The position numbers were made by a program, and so were the translations under genes. From Opitutaceae bacterium (GTDB taxonomy: Bacteria; Verrucomicrobiota; Verrucomicrobiia; Opitutales; Opitutaceae), in assembly GCA_030648295.1 (NCBI GenBank), contig JAUSID010000107.1, forward strand, positions 1-53,566: a DNA stretch of 53,566 nucleotides, read 5' to 3'. Under the pieces are notes generated by a model that saw only the letters and a list, made by a program, of their open reading frames with translations, did not search any database and was not told the DNA's origin. Numbering within the stretch: position 1 is the stretch's first letter; each line of letters starts with the position of its first letter. Positions 32,853 through 40,866 of this stretch are shown in pieces.

Positions 32853-32971
32853 CGAATGAATTCGGCAGGGGGGGGCGGGGATGGCGCGCAGACAGCGAAT
32901 ATGCAGCCGCCGTGAATGAACGCCAATCGCGGCGACGGAAAATTCGCGGTCCCTTCCAGCATGACTCCGGC

Positions 32972-33994
32972 TCAATGCAGCGCGGAATAAAGTGGACCGA
33001 ACGGAATCAACCGCACGCGGCTCAGCGCGGTGAGTAACCGCTGCCGGCGCGGCCGCAACAGGAAGGGATGAAGCGCATCCGCGGCGGCGAGGCGGACACG
33101 GAAGCGCGCCTGCAACGCGGCCTCGATCGCCTGGCGCGTTTCCGTCCAGCTGGATTTGCCGCGGGCGAAGGCGAGCAGCGGATCCAGCGCACGCTCGGCA
33201 CTCTGAAACGCCATGGCCATACCGTTGCCCGTAAACGGCGGGATCATCGCACACGCATCACCGAGCTGCACGCGCCGCCCGGATTCGACCCGGCGATCGA
33301 AATTCAACGCCGCGACGGCGCAGAATGATTCCCGGTCGATCTCCGCCGCCTCGATTCGCTGGCCGAGCGAACGGAAGCCGGCCGCGGTGAGGTAGGCGAG
33401 GAGCAATTGCGGGCCGCGGATCGAAAGGGGCCGCCGCCGAAAGAGCCCACAAACGTTCACTCGATCGCCTTCGATGCGCGACAGGCCGACATAGGCGTGA
33501 TCACCGAGATGAAGCTCGAGATCACGGTCCAGCGATAGTCGCCGGCAATGAAACTTCAGCCCGAGCCACGGCGAACGGCCGAGCTTCCGGCCGGTGGCGA
33601 ACACCCGGCCCGGCTGGTCGGTGCGCTCCGTCACACGCGTGCCGACGCGAAGTGTTCCGCCGGCGCCCACGAATGCGCGCGCCAGCCGCGCATCCAGCAC
33701 GTGCCGGCTGAGCCCGAGCGCCGGCACCGGCAGTTGCTGGATGCGCGCACGCTGGTCATCGAGGAACCACGCCACCTCCCGATGCCGCAGCGTATCCGAA
33801 AGCAAATCACGAAGTCCGAGTCGCTCCATGGTGCGCTCGTCCAGCCCGGTGATGAATTCGCCGCACACGCGATGCCGTGGATAATCGCCCGCCTCGAACA
33901 CCGTGGCCGCGACGCCCTGCCGCTGGAGCCCGAGACCGAGCGACAGCCCCGCCAGCCCGCCGCCCACGATTTCGATTGGTGACGTCGTGCTCAT
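32972..33994 (-). CDS. FAD-dependent oxidoreductase (geranylgeranyl reductase / monooxygenase class)
   Basis: A 340-aa flavoprotein with the dinucleotide-binding motif IVGGGLAGLSLGLGLQRQG at residues 9-27, FEAGDYPRHRVCGEFITG (the motif of the GGR/FixC-like group) and the second FAD motif VQLGDACAMIPPFTGNGMAMA. It could hydroxylate or reduce the polyketide product. Its ATG overlaps the methyltransferase stop as ATGA. The polyketide synthase starts 119 bp downstream. Substrate is inferred from the operon. Confidence 0.88.
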   Translation of the reverse strand: MSTTSPIEIVGGGLAGLSLGLGLQRQGVAATVFEAGDYPRHRVCGEFITGLDERTMERLGLRDLLSDTLRHREVAWFLDDQRARIQQLPVPALGLSRHVLDARLARAFVGAGGTLRVGTRVTERTDQPGRVFATGRKLGRSPWLGLKFHCRRLSLDRDLELHLGDHAYVGLSRIEGDRVNVCGLFRRRPLSIRGPQLLLAYLTAAGFRSLGQRIEAAEIDRESFCAVAALNFDRRVESGRRVQLGDACAMIPPFTGNGMAMAFQSAERALDPLLAFARGKSSWTETRQAIEAALQARFRVRLAAADALHPFLLRPRRQRLLTALSRVRLIPFGPLYSALH

Positions 33995-34635
33995 TCGCGG
34001 CGGACTGCCGTGAGTCGATAGACACCGAGAGTGGTGGTCCGGCGGTCAACGGCCCATTCGTGCAGGTTGAAGCCCATGAGCCGCGGCAGCTCGTCCCCCT
34101 GAAAACCCGCGCCGATGCTCACGTGCGCATCGTGGAGCGACACATGGTTGGCGCCCAGCAGCGGTGCAATTCCGCGAAAGAGTACTTGGGAGACGCGCCG
34201 GCGCGCGGGTTCGGCCGCGACCAATACGCGCACATGGCGGCGCAGTCGTTGGCCGAGCATCGCCAGCTCCGTATCCGGAAACTGGTGAAGAATGAGGTTC
34301 GCGATGATCACCGGATAACGGTCATAGCCATCGAACGTTCTCAAATCGGCGCGGTGCCAAACTCGTTCCACGGGCCACTTGCCCGGACGCGGCCAAAGGT
34401 CGAGCCCGTCCACGGCGATGTTCGCTGCCGCCAGTCGCAATCCGAGTTCACCCGTGCCGGCCCCGATCTCGAGCGCCACCTCTCCCGGCCGCATCACGCG
34501 CCGAAGCGTGCGCTCGAGCCACCGAGGCGTGCCGATGATCGCGTTGGTCAGCCGCAAATCGCGCCGGTTATGCAGCGCGTCCGGATGGTCCGGCGGCAGC
34601 GAATCGAGCAACTCGGGGCGCAGCGTGCGATGCAT
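33991..34635 (-). CDS. Class I SAM-dependent methyltransferase
   Basis: A 214-aa methyltransferase with the SAM-binding motif I VALEIGAGTGELGLRLA, acidic motif II VDGLDLWPRP and post-motif IIANLILHQFPD. It begins MHRTLRPELLDSLPPDHP and probably O- or C-methylates the aromatic polyketide made by the downstream genes. I chose ATG 34635; the frame is open to 34749 but that stretch translates the 7-bp tandem repeat (LLSPVSCLLFPVF) and is probably leader. It is the first gene of the three-gene operon and is divergent from the deaminase gene. Confidence 0.88.
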   Translation of the reverse strand: MHRTLRPELLDSLPPDHPDALHNRRDLRLTNAIIGTPRWLERTLRRVMRPGEVALEIGAGTGELGLRLAAANIAVDGLDLWPRPGKWPVERVWHRADLRTFDGYDRYPVIIANLILHQFPDTELAMLGQRLRRHVRVLVAAEPARRRVSQVLFRGIAPLLGANHVSLHDAHVSIGAGFQGDELPRLMGFNLHEWAVDRRTTTLGVYRLTAVRRE

Positions 34636-34644
34636 GGGGCGGAA

Positions 34645-34830
<186 letters not shown>

Positions 34831-34869
34831 GGCGGACGGGAATCTGTCCAGTCTCGGCGGCAGATTCCC

Positions 34870-35394
34870 ATGCGCCTTCCCGCTTCATCCGTTTCGACCG
34901 CCGCCGACACGCCCGCGGTGCCGCCGGTGCCTCTGCTGCCGGTCGATTTGATCGCGGATGCCGCGGGCAATTTTCCGCACCGGCCGTCGTGGGACGAATA
35001 TTTCATGGCCACGGCAGTGCTCATGGCGTCGCGCTCGAATTGCGAACGCCTCCACGTCGGCTGTGTCATCGTGACCGGGGGCGAGCGCAAGAACCGGCTC
35101 GTTGCCGCCGGCTACAACGGCTTCCTGCCTGGAACACCGCACGTGTCGCGCGTGCGTGATGGCCACGAACAGGCCACGGTTCATGCGGAACAAAACGCCA
35201 TCGCCGACGCGGCGCGGCGCGGCAGTTCGGTCGAGGGATGCGTCGCCTATGTGACCCACTTCCCCTGCATCAACTGTGCAAAAATACTGGCGGCGTCCGG
35301 TATCGCCGAGGTGCGTTACCGCGCCGATTACCTGAACGATCCCCTCGTGGTCCCGCTGCTGGCCGATGCTGGCGTCAAGATCCTGAAACTTTGA
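34870..35394 (+). CDS. dCMP/cytidine deaminase-family protein
   Basis: A 174-aa zinc deaminase. The zinc site is complete: VHAEQNAI (His and catalytic Glu) and HFPCINCAK (two Cys). SWDEYFMATAVLMASRSNC and HVGCVIV match the deoxycytidylate-deaminase group, and VRYRADYLNDPLV matches its C-terminus. It would supply dUMP for thymidylate synthesis. I chose ATG 34870 because it gives about 35 unconserved residues before the domain; no ribosome-binding site is clear. The next gene follows 27 bp after the stop, so they may be co-transcribed. Confidence 0.88.
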   Translation: MRLPASSVSTAADTPAVPPVPLLPVDLIADAAGNFPHRPSWDEYFMATAVLMASRSNCERLHVGCVIVTGGERKNRLVAAGYNGFLPGTPHVSRVRDGHEQATVHAEQNAIADAARRGSSVEGCVAYVTHFPCINCAKILAASGIAEVRYRADYLNDPLVVPLLADAGVKILKL

Positions 35395-35421
35395 GGCCGG
35401 TCTCCGGTCCGTGACATTGTC

Positions 35422-35976
35422 ATGCGCGAGCGCCGCAAACTCACTCGTGATACGCTGGCCGGCTCGTTGCTGCTCGCGCATCCGTCGATGCGTGACCCGA
35501 ATTTCCGACGCAGCGTGGTGTTGATGTCGGCGCACAACGAGGAGGGCGCAATGGGGGTCGTGCTCAATCGCCCCCTGCACAAGCGACTCGGCGAACTCAG
35601 CGGCGATTTCGCGCTCGGCCCGCTTGCCACGGTTCCGCTGTTCAACGGCGGACCGGTGCAGAACGATCAACTCGTGCTCGCCGCGTGGCAGACCCGCGCC
35701 GACGGCTTCCGGCTCCATTTCGGGGTTGATCCCGACAAGGCGCTCGAGCTCCTGGGCGAAGAAGGCACGCATGTGCGGGGATTCCTCGGCTATTCCGGCT
35801 GGTCGGCCGGCCAGCTCGAAAACGAGATGCAGCTCCGCACCTGGATTGTCGCGGACGTCCCGGAGGACTTGCTCACGCAGGCGCAGGACGACTCGTTGTG
35901 GCGCAACGTCCTTGGCCGCGAGGGGCTCGAGTGGCGGCTGCTGGCCGGCGAGCCCGAGCATCCGGAGCACAACTAG
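35422..35976 (+). CDS. YqgE/AlgH family protein
   Basis: A 184-aa protein of the YqgE/AlgH fold: [59 protein letters not shown] and SLWRNVLG occur in family order. The biochemical role of the family is uncertain (AlgH was linked to alginate regulation in Pseudomonas). The stop codon TAG (35974-35976) is the first three bases of inverted-repeat element A2. Family length is normal, so the insertion has not removed conserved sequence. Confidence 0.92.
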   Translation: MRERRKLTRDTLAGSLLLAHPSMRDPNFRRSVVLMSAHNEEGAMGVVLNRPLHKRLGELSGDFALGPLATVPLFNGGPVQNDQLVLAAWQTRADGFRLHFGVDPDKALELLGEEGTHVRGFLGYSGWSAGQLENEMQLRTWIVADVPEDLLTQAQDDSLWRNVLGREGLEWRLLAGEPEHPEHN

Positions 35977-36190
35977 CCGGGAAATCTCACACTCTGCTCC
36001 GCTGCGAACGTATCGTGGGTTCGCTGGTGTCGTGCGCCGGCGCGCGCTCCGCGATTTCCCGGCTAAGGGCATTCTGCTGGCCAGCAGAATGCATTTAGCC
36101 CGCATGAACTGCGGAGCGCTCGCCGGAACATTGGGATGTTGGCGATCAGGCACGGGTGAAGACCTTTTCAAGGGTGAAAAATGCGGGCTA
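35974..36190. repeat. Composite element A2 + linker + B4
   Basis: A2 is 35974-36065 (92 bp, ends TAGCCGGGAAAT and ATTTCCCGGCTA apart from one change near the left arm). The linker, 36066-36095, is essentially one perfect palindrome, GCATTCTGCTGG/CCAGCAGAATGC. B4 is 36096-36190 (95 bp, ends TAGCCCGCAT and ATGCGGGCTA). The linker sequence is unrelated to that of the A1-B2 composite, yet also palindromic. Confidence 0.8.
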
Positions 36191-36197
36191 GCAGAAC

Positions 36198-36315
36198 GGT
36201 TTCGCGTTTCGGGGTTTTGGGTTGCGGTCGCGTCCACTGTTTCGACCGTCGGTGACGGAAGAGAGCGCTGCGTCCGGCCAAAAAACGCGAAACTCGAAAC
36301 GCGAAACCCGAAACC
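36198..36315. repeat. Inverted-repeat element F
   Basis: 118 bp beginning GGTTTCGCGTTTCGGGG and ending CGCGAAACCCGAAACC, so both ends read GGTTTCG(C/G)GTTTCG inward, with internal repeats of CGCGAAACTCGAAA. It follows element B4 by seven bases. Together these occupy 35974-36315 and leave only about 118 bp for the ribosomal-protein promoter. Confidence 0.65.
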
Positions 36316-36394
36316 GCGCGGCAAGCTATCTGTCACCACGTTCGCGACCTGTAGAACTGAACTCGGACGGTGCCGCACCCGGGGGAGAATCCAG

Positions 36395-36421
36395 TTGACA
36401 GGGGTTTCCCTCGCCTATGCT
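36395..36421 (+). promoter_or_regulatory. Candidate promoter of the L36-L31 operon
   Basis: A perfect -35 box TTGACA (36395-36400) and a -10-like TATGCT (36416-36421) with a 15-base spacer, slightly short of the 17-base optimum. A transcript would start about 6 bases before the L36 ATG, giving an almost leaderless mRNA; no Shine-Dalgarno site precedes that ATG. Confidence 0.4.
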
Positions 36422-36433
36422 TTGACCACTTTT

Positions 36434-36559
36434 ATGAAAGTCGTCTCCTCCATCAAATCGGCCAAGAAGCGTCACCCGGCCTGCCAGGTCGTGCGCCGCA
36501 AGGGCAAGATTTACGTCATCAACAAAGTCGAACCGCGCTACAAGGCGCGCCAGGGCTGA
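36434..36559 (+). CDS. rpmJ: 50S ribosomal protein L36, zinc-free type
   Basis: The 41-residue bL36 of the large ribosomal subunit: [20 protein letters not shown] followed by [21 protein letters not shown]. The zinc ribbon (three Cys and one His in the C+ form) is missing; only one Cys remains, so this is the C- type, which in many bacteria replaces the zinc form under zinc limitation. Whether a C+ copy exists elsewhere cannot be seen here. L31 follows 18 bp downstream. Confidence 0.93.
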   Translation: MKVVSSIKSAKKRHPACQVVRRKGKIYVINKVEPRYKARQG

Positions 36560-36577
36560 TTCAACCATTTTCCCGCC

Positions 36578-36835
36578 GTGAAAGCCGAAGGCCATCCTAC
36601 TCTCAATAACGTCTGCTTCCTCGACATCGGAACCGGGCGCCGCTTCCTCACCAAGTCGACCCTGAAGTCCCAGCGCAAGGAGCAGATCGACGGCCAGGAT
36701 TATTTCGTCATCGTCCGCGATGTCACGATGGACTCGCATCCCGCCTACACCGGTGAGAAGCGCCTCGTCGACACCGCCGGCCGCGTCGAAAAGTTCACGA
36801 CGAAGTTCAAGCGCGGTACCGCGCCGAAGAAGTAA
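36578..36835 (+). CDS. rpmE2: 50S ribosomal protein L31, type B (zinc-free)
   Basis: An 85-residue bL31 of type B: HPTLNNVCFLDIGTGRRFLT, SHPAYTGEKRLVDTAGRVEK and FTTKFKR match the family. The CxxC motif of the zinc-binding form is absent. It starts with GTG at 36578 without an obvious Shine-Dalgarno site. Pairing with zinc-free L36 matches the Zur-regulated pairs of other bacteria, but I do not see a convincing Zur palindrome upstream. Confidence 0.92.
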   Translation: MKAEGHPTLNNVCFLDIGTGRRFLTKSTLKSQRKEQIDGQDYFVIVRDVTMDSHPAYTGEKRLVDTAGRVEKFTTKFKRGTAPKK

Positions 36836-36837
36836 GC

Positions 36838-36861
36838 GGGATTTTCCGCGGAAAATTCCTT
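36838..36861 (+). terminator. Perfect palindrome after L31, possible weak terminator
   Basis: ATTTTCCGCGGAAAAT (36841-36856) is perfectly self-complementary, flanked by GGG/TCC which extend the pairing, three bases after the L31 stop. Only a mixed TTGAGGTTTTT follows, so termination would be inefficient. Confidence 0.35.
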
Positions 36862-36885
36862 GAGGTTTTTGCGAAGCAAGAACCT

Positions 36886-38100
36886 GTGCGCATCCACCCG
36901 TTTCAAGGTCTCGTCCCACCGCCGGCTCACGCGCCGGAAGTCGCCTGCGTGCCTTACGACGTGGTGAACTCGGCTGAAGCGGCCGCCCTGGCCGAGGGAA
37001 AGCCGCACACGTTGCTGCGCGTTGATCGCGCCGAGATCGATCTGCCGCCGCAAACGGATCCCCATGGCGACGCCGTCTACGCGAAAGCCCGCGAAAACTT
37101 TCTCACGCTCCAGCGCGCCGGTGTGCTCGTGCGCGAGACGGAGCCTTCGCTTTACGTCTACCAGCAGCAGATGGGTTCGCATCGCCAGCGCGGACTCGTC
37201 GCGGGCTGCCATGTCGACGACTACGACGCCGGGCTGATCAAGAAACACGAAAAGACGCGCAAGGACAAAGAGGACGATCGTACCCGGCTCATCGACACGA
37301 TTAGCGCGGACACCGGGCCGGTGTTTCTGACCTATCGCGACCACGCCGCGGTCACTGCGCTCGTCGATGCAAAGACCAAGGAAAAGCCACGGCATGATTT
37401 CACCGCGCCCGATGGAATCCGGCACACCGTGTGGCGGATTCCCGGCGGCGAGGCGGGGGTGAAAGCCTTCGCGACCGTGCCGGCGACCTACATCGCCGAC
37501 GGCCATCATCGTGCCGCGAGCGCCGCACGCGTCGCGCGGTTGCGGCGCGAGCGCAACCCGCGCCACACGGGCAGCGAGGAATACAACTGGTTTCTCTGCG
37601 TCCTCTTTCCTGCGAGCGAGCTGAAGATTCTGCCGTACAACCGAATCGTCACCGACCTGAACCGGCTCAACCCCGCGGAATTTATCGAGCAGGTGAAGGG
37701 CATCTTTGGGTTGGAGGAAAACGCGTCGCCCACTCCCGCCTCCGTTGGCCAGGTAAGCATGTATCTCGGCGGAAAATGGTACGGGCTTTGCTGCCCGGTC
37801 GACGCGCAGGCCGATCCGGTGGCGCGCTTGGATGTGAGCGTGCTCCAGGACAAACTCCTCGCGCCCGTGCTGGGCATCGACGACGTGCGCACAAGCAAGC
37901 GAATCGATTTCGTGGGCGGGATTCGCGGGACCGCGGAATTGGTGAAGCGCGTGGATGCCGATGGCGGCGTGGCGTTTTCCATGTTTCCCGTGACGCTCAC
38001 GCAGCTGATGGACATCGCGGATGCGGGCCAAATCATGCCGCCGAAGAGCACGTGGTTCGAACCGAAGCTCCGCTCCGGTTTGTTCATTCACACGTTCTGA
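36886..38100 (+). CDS. DUF1015 family protein
   Basis: A 404-aa cytoplasmic protein. It opens HPFQGLVPPPAHAPEVACVP and YDVVN, the typical DUF1015 start, continues with SLYVYQQQ and RTRLI, and has the conserved YIADGHHRAASAARV near residue 205, a ParB/sulfiredoxin-like nucleotide-binding motif. The end FPVTLTQLMDIADAGQIMPP with KSTWFEPKLRSGLF is family-typical. Some ParB-fold relatives phosphorylate free serine, so a kinase role is possible but unproven. It starts with GTG, 50 bp after L31. The next gene also carries a DGxHR motif. Confidence 0.88.
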   Translation: MRIHPFQGLVPPPAHAPEVACVPYDVVNSAEAAALAEGKPHTLLRVDRAEIDLPPQTDPHGDAVYAKARENFLTLQRAGVLVRETEPSLYVYQQQMGSHRQRGLVAGCHVDDYDAGLIKKHEKTRKDKEDDRTRLIDTISADTGPVFLTYRDHAAVTALVDAKTKEKPRHDFTAPDGIRHTVWRIPGGEAGVKAFATVPATYIADGHHRAASAARVARLRRERNPRHTGSEEYNWFLCVLFPASELKILPYNRIVTDLNRLNPAEFIEQVKGIFGLEENASPTPASVGQVSMYLGGKWYGLCCPVDAQADPVARLDVSVLQDKLLAPVLGIDDVRTSKRIDFVGGIRGTAELVKRVDADGGVAFSMFPVTLTQLMDIADAGQIMPPKSTWFEPKLRSGLFIHTF

Positions 38101-38138
38101 CCTGGTCGCGCGACCGCCCCCGCGTCGCAATTACAGAA

Positions 38139-38156
38139 GCGACCGAGGGCGGTCGC
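38139..38156. repeat. Variant hairpin of family H, reverse orientation
   Basis: GCGACCG-AGGG-CGGTCGC, followed by GCTCCCAGG, the complement of the CCTGGGAGC leader. The stem sequence is unrelated to the GCGGGCG type and the loop is four bases. The 315-bp gap 38101-38415 holds this hairpin, a second GC-rich palindrome near 38106, and otherwise nothing recognisable. Confidence 0.55.
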
Positions 38157-38415
38157 GCTCCCAGGGCGGAGCCGACCCGCGGTCCCTGGCAAGGTGGGTC
38201 TGGCTCGCCCTGCTTGCCAGGAAGACAAATCCCGCGTTGCTCAATCGCAGAGCAGCCTCGCGTGCTCGGAACAAGGATACGCCAGGCTGGTCCGGCCGTG
38301 AGGGCGGGGGGGAAGATTCGTGCATTTTTCGGAACTTGTATGCGCGCGCCGTCGCCTCTAACACATTCGTCGTCAACGGGCACGGGCAGCCAAAATTCAA
38401 CCCCACCGTCCAGCC

Positions 38416-39540
38416 ATGATCGCTACGCAGGTTCGCCAGAAAGACGCCATCTTCTACTTCGCCTCGTATCCTTCGGAGCAATTGCTCCAAAAGGTGAGGT
38501 TTATCAGCCGGTTTTACGACGAGCAGGGCGGCAGCATCAAAGCCGAGGAACTCCCGCCCGAGGACGACGTGGGCCAGTTCATCGCGCGGATCGAGCGCAG
38601 CGACAAGGCGTTTCAACGCGAGCTGTCGCGGGCGAAGGTGGCGTCGATTCGCAATTTCTACGAGACGGCGATCAGCCAGCCGCCGATTCCCGGCGTGGTG
38701 CTCCTGTTCACGCCGCAGAAGCTCGGCTTTCGCGCCGTGGAGGACGGCAGTGGCATCGGTCACCTCCAGGAGCCGGACGAAAAATTCCTGATCATCGACG
38801 GACAGCACCGGCTCGCAGCGCTGCAGTTTTTCGAGCGCACGCATCCCGATGACGCGAAGAACATCCAGGTGCCGTGCGTGATTTTCGACGGCCGCACCGA
38901 GGACTTCGCCACGGAGATGTTCGTCATCATCAATTCGACACCGACCCGGATCAACAAGAGCCACCTCGTTGACCTCTATGAGCGCGTGTCATGGGCCGAA
39001 CCCGACCGGCGCTTTGCGGCGAATATCGCGGAAATGCTCTACAGCGAGGGTGACAGTCCGCTGCGCTACCGGATCAACCGGCTCGGCGGCCGCAGCAAAC
39101 AGGAGAAGTGGATCCTTCAGGCGGAGCTTTTCAACGAGCTGCATCGCTGGGTGAAGGCGACGTGGAAGAAGATCGAGGCCGAGGGTACCGACCGGCGCGC
39201 CGCCGTGCGTTATTACGAAATGGTGCGCGACTTTCTGAAGGCGGCGGCGGCGGTCTGGGGCGACGCCTGGGGCAGCAATGCCTACATGGTGACGAAGCCC
39301 GTTGCACTGAAGGCGATGTTGCGCGTGTGCGCCGATCTCTCTTCGCAGGATGCGGAGCCGGCGGAGGGCCGGGTCGAGCGCTGGCGCGGCCGGCTCGCGG
39401 CGTGGACCGAACAGACGCGCGAGTTTCGCAACGAAGGTTTCTACGAACGGTTCCCGGCGAAGGGGCAGGTCGAGCGCGTGGCCCGGATTCACCGCGATCT
39501 CGGCAAAGTTGCCGGCATCGCACCGCGCGGCCGCGGCTGA
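38416..39540 (+). CDS. DGQHR-domain protein (DndB-like ParB superfamily)
   Basis: A 374-aa protein whose centre reads FLIIDGQHRLAALQFFER (about residues 124-141), the DGQHR signature shared by DndB, DpdB and related ParB-fold proteins. Further family features are VPCVIFDGRTEDFATEMF and INSTPTRINKSHLVDLYE. DndB regulates DNA phosphorothioation, but no dndACDE, restriction or queuosine-modification (dpd) gene is present, so this is an orphan of unknown role. The start ATG 38416 gives MIATQVRQKDAIFYFASYPS, typical of the family. The reading frame is intact. Confidence 0.85.
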   Translation: MIATQVRQKDAIFYFASYPSEQLLQKVRFISRFYDEQGGSIKAEELPPEDDVGQFIARIERSDKAFQRELSRAKVASIRNFYETAISQPPIPGVVLLFTPQKLGFRAVEDGSGIGHLQEPDEKFLIIDGQHRLAALQFFERTHPDDAKNIQVPCVIFDGRTEDFATEMFVIINSTPTRINKSHLVDLYERVSWAEPDRRFAANIAEMLYSEGDSPLRYRINRLGGRSKQEKWILQAELFNELHRWVKATWKKIEAEGTDRRAAVRYYEMVRDFLKAAAAVWGDAWGSNAYMVTKPVALKAMLRVCADLSSQDAEPAEGRVERWRGRLAAWTEQTREFRNEGFYERFPAKGQVERVARIHRDLGKVAGIAPRGRG

Positions 39541-39551
39541 GACCCGGGAGC

Positions 39552-39706
39552 GCGAGCGTCTCGCCCGCAAAGCAAGTGGCTGCGGCTTCGCCGTTTGACA
39601 AGCCTCTCGGCAGGCTCGAGGCCTTTCAGTCGAAATCACAGTTGGCCGTGAGCTCGTCGAATCGGCTCACGGCCCCGAGCCTGGCGAGGGGCAGCCGCAG
39701 ACTTCG
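39552..39706. repeat. TCY-loop hairpin followed by dispersed repeat C, copy 2
   Basis: GCGAGCG-TCT-CGCCCGC at 39552-39568 (one mismatch in the stem) after CCCGGGAGC, then repeat C at 39595-39706 with GGCTCGAGGCCTTTCAGTCG and GGCCGTGAGCTCGTCGAATC. Lies between the convergent ends of two genes. Confidence 0.7.
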
Positions 39707-39729
39707 GTTGCGGCTGCGCCGCCGTAGGA

Positions 39730-40605
39730 TTAGCGGCCGAGCTTCAACCTCGCCTCGGCGGGCACCTCGAAGCCGGTGGTCCCGATTTCTTTCAGCACCG
39801 TGTCGCTCGTCTGGTGGACTTCCACCTGCGAGTCGCCGTAGCGCGATGAGACGGACAGCAGGCCCTCGAGTCGGAGCTGGTAACGCGTCACGATGCCGTT
39901 GCGGATCCAAAGTTTGAATGTGCCGGCGGCGCCGAGCGGCGTGATCTCCTCGTGCCCGTCGCGCACCAGCAGCAGCTGCGCGCCCAAATCCGTCAGCGTG
40001 CCGCTGACAATATCGCCGTCGACCTTCCACTCGGCATGGCTGCCCACAATCACGCCGAGATCCTCGTGCGGGTGACTGACCCCGAGCTGGAGATTGCTAT
40101 ACGGCATGCCAGGGCGATTGGCCCCGTGCCGGTGCACGCGGCGCGCACTGCTGGGAAGGGCGCTGCCAGTGATGCTCAGCTGCGTGGGTGTGCCGCCCAT
40201 GATTCCCATGCCGGTATACACACGGGGTGGGGCGGGCATGCGGCTGGCTTTCGCGTCGCGCGTTGAGGGGCGCGGCAGTTCGTCGAGCGTTTTCCAACCG
40301 TCGTCGGTGCGCAGCACGAAACGCTGGTTGCCGCGGAAGATGGCTTCGATTTCGGTGTCGTTCACGGCGCGGCCGAGGCGCTGCCGCACGGCATTCACCA
40401 TCGGCATTTTCACCAGCGTGACACCGCCGCGCACGGTCTTGCCTGAAATCTCATAGCTGCGGGCGTCGTCCTCGATGGTGGATATCCAGGTGTAATTCGG
40501 CTGCTCGGACAGCCGCATGGCGGCGACGATGCTGGTTTCAACGGGGCCGGCGCGCAACGCGACGACGGCAATGCCTGCAAGGAGGCAGACGAAAAACTGA
40601 TTCAT
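39730..40605 (-). CDS. Exported hypothetical protein
   Basis: A 291-aa protein with a short signal peptide (FFVCLLAGIAVVALRAGP). I do not recognise a named domain. The sequence includes YTWISTIEDDARSYEISGKT, DDGWKTLDELP, EWKVDGDIVSGTLTDLGAQ and LWIRNGIVTRYQLRLEG, a pattern like lipoprotein-carrier (LolA-type) or outer-membrane-stress proteins that measure a reducing substrate, but this is only a resemblance. I chose ATG 40605 because the signal peptide begins there. The gene downstream on this strand is separated by hairpin and C repeats. Confidence 0.75.
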   Translation of the reverse strand: MNQFFVCLLAGIAVVALRAGPVETSIVAAMRLSEQPNYTWISTIEDDARSYEISGKTVRGGVTLVKMPMVNAVRQRLGRAVNDTEIEAIFRGNQRFVLRTDDGWKTLDELPRPSTRDAKASRMPAPPRVYTGMGIMGGTPTQLSITGSALPSSARRVHRHGANRPGMPYSNLQLGVSHPHEDLGVIVGSHAEWKVDGDIVSGTLTDLGAQLLLVRDGHEEITPLGAAGTFKLWIRNGIVTRYQLRLEGLLSVSSRYGDSQVEVHQTSDTVLKEIGTTGFEVPAEARLKLGR

Positions 40606-40760
40606 GGGGTGTGGGAGCTGACCTGACGTGGGGTAACCGGACAGTGCCACAACCACGCCCGGTTGCCAGCGGAAGATCGGAAATTATGCCTGAAGAAATT
40701 GTAAGGGAAAAACGCCCATTCGCCGCGGTTACTGGCGGTCGTGCCCGCGGATTGGAGTGG

Positions 40761-40780
40761 CACGGGCATCTTGCCCCGTG
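40761..40780. repeat. TCY-loop hairpin with a bulged C
   Basis: CACGGGCA-TCT-TGCCCCGTG after GAGTGG: an 8-bp stem with one extra C on the 3' arm. The gap 40606-40866 holds this hairpin and no gene. Confidence 0.65.
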
Positions 40781-40866
40781 ATCCACATTCGCGAAGGCCG
40801 GACAATGTTTCCGCCGCCGGTGTGCTTTCGCCGACGAAAAAATCCACCGGCATATCCAGGCTCGAG

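Noticed and set aside
31761-32915. Long plus-strand frame opposite the PKS, with a CxxC near its start
   Set aside because: It is the shadow of the PKS codons; the CxxC arises from element B3 and the frame has no family match.
36316-36433. Searched for a Zur-type operator upstream of the zinc-free L36/L31 genes
   Set aside because: No AT-rich inverted repeat of the Zur type was found; only the promoter-like TTGACA/TATGCT stands out.
38098-38415. Possible small RNA or gene in the 315-bp gap before the DGQHR gene
   Set aside because: Only GC-rich hairpins and no promoter, terminator or conserved frame could be seen.
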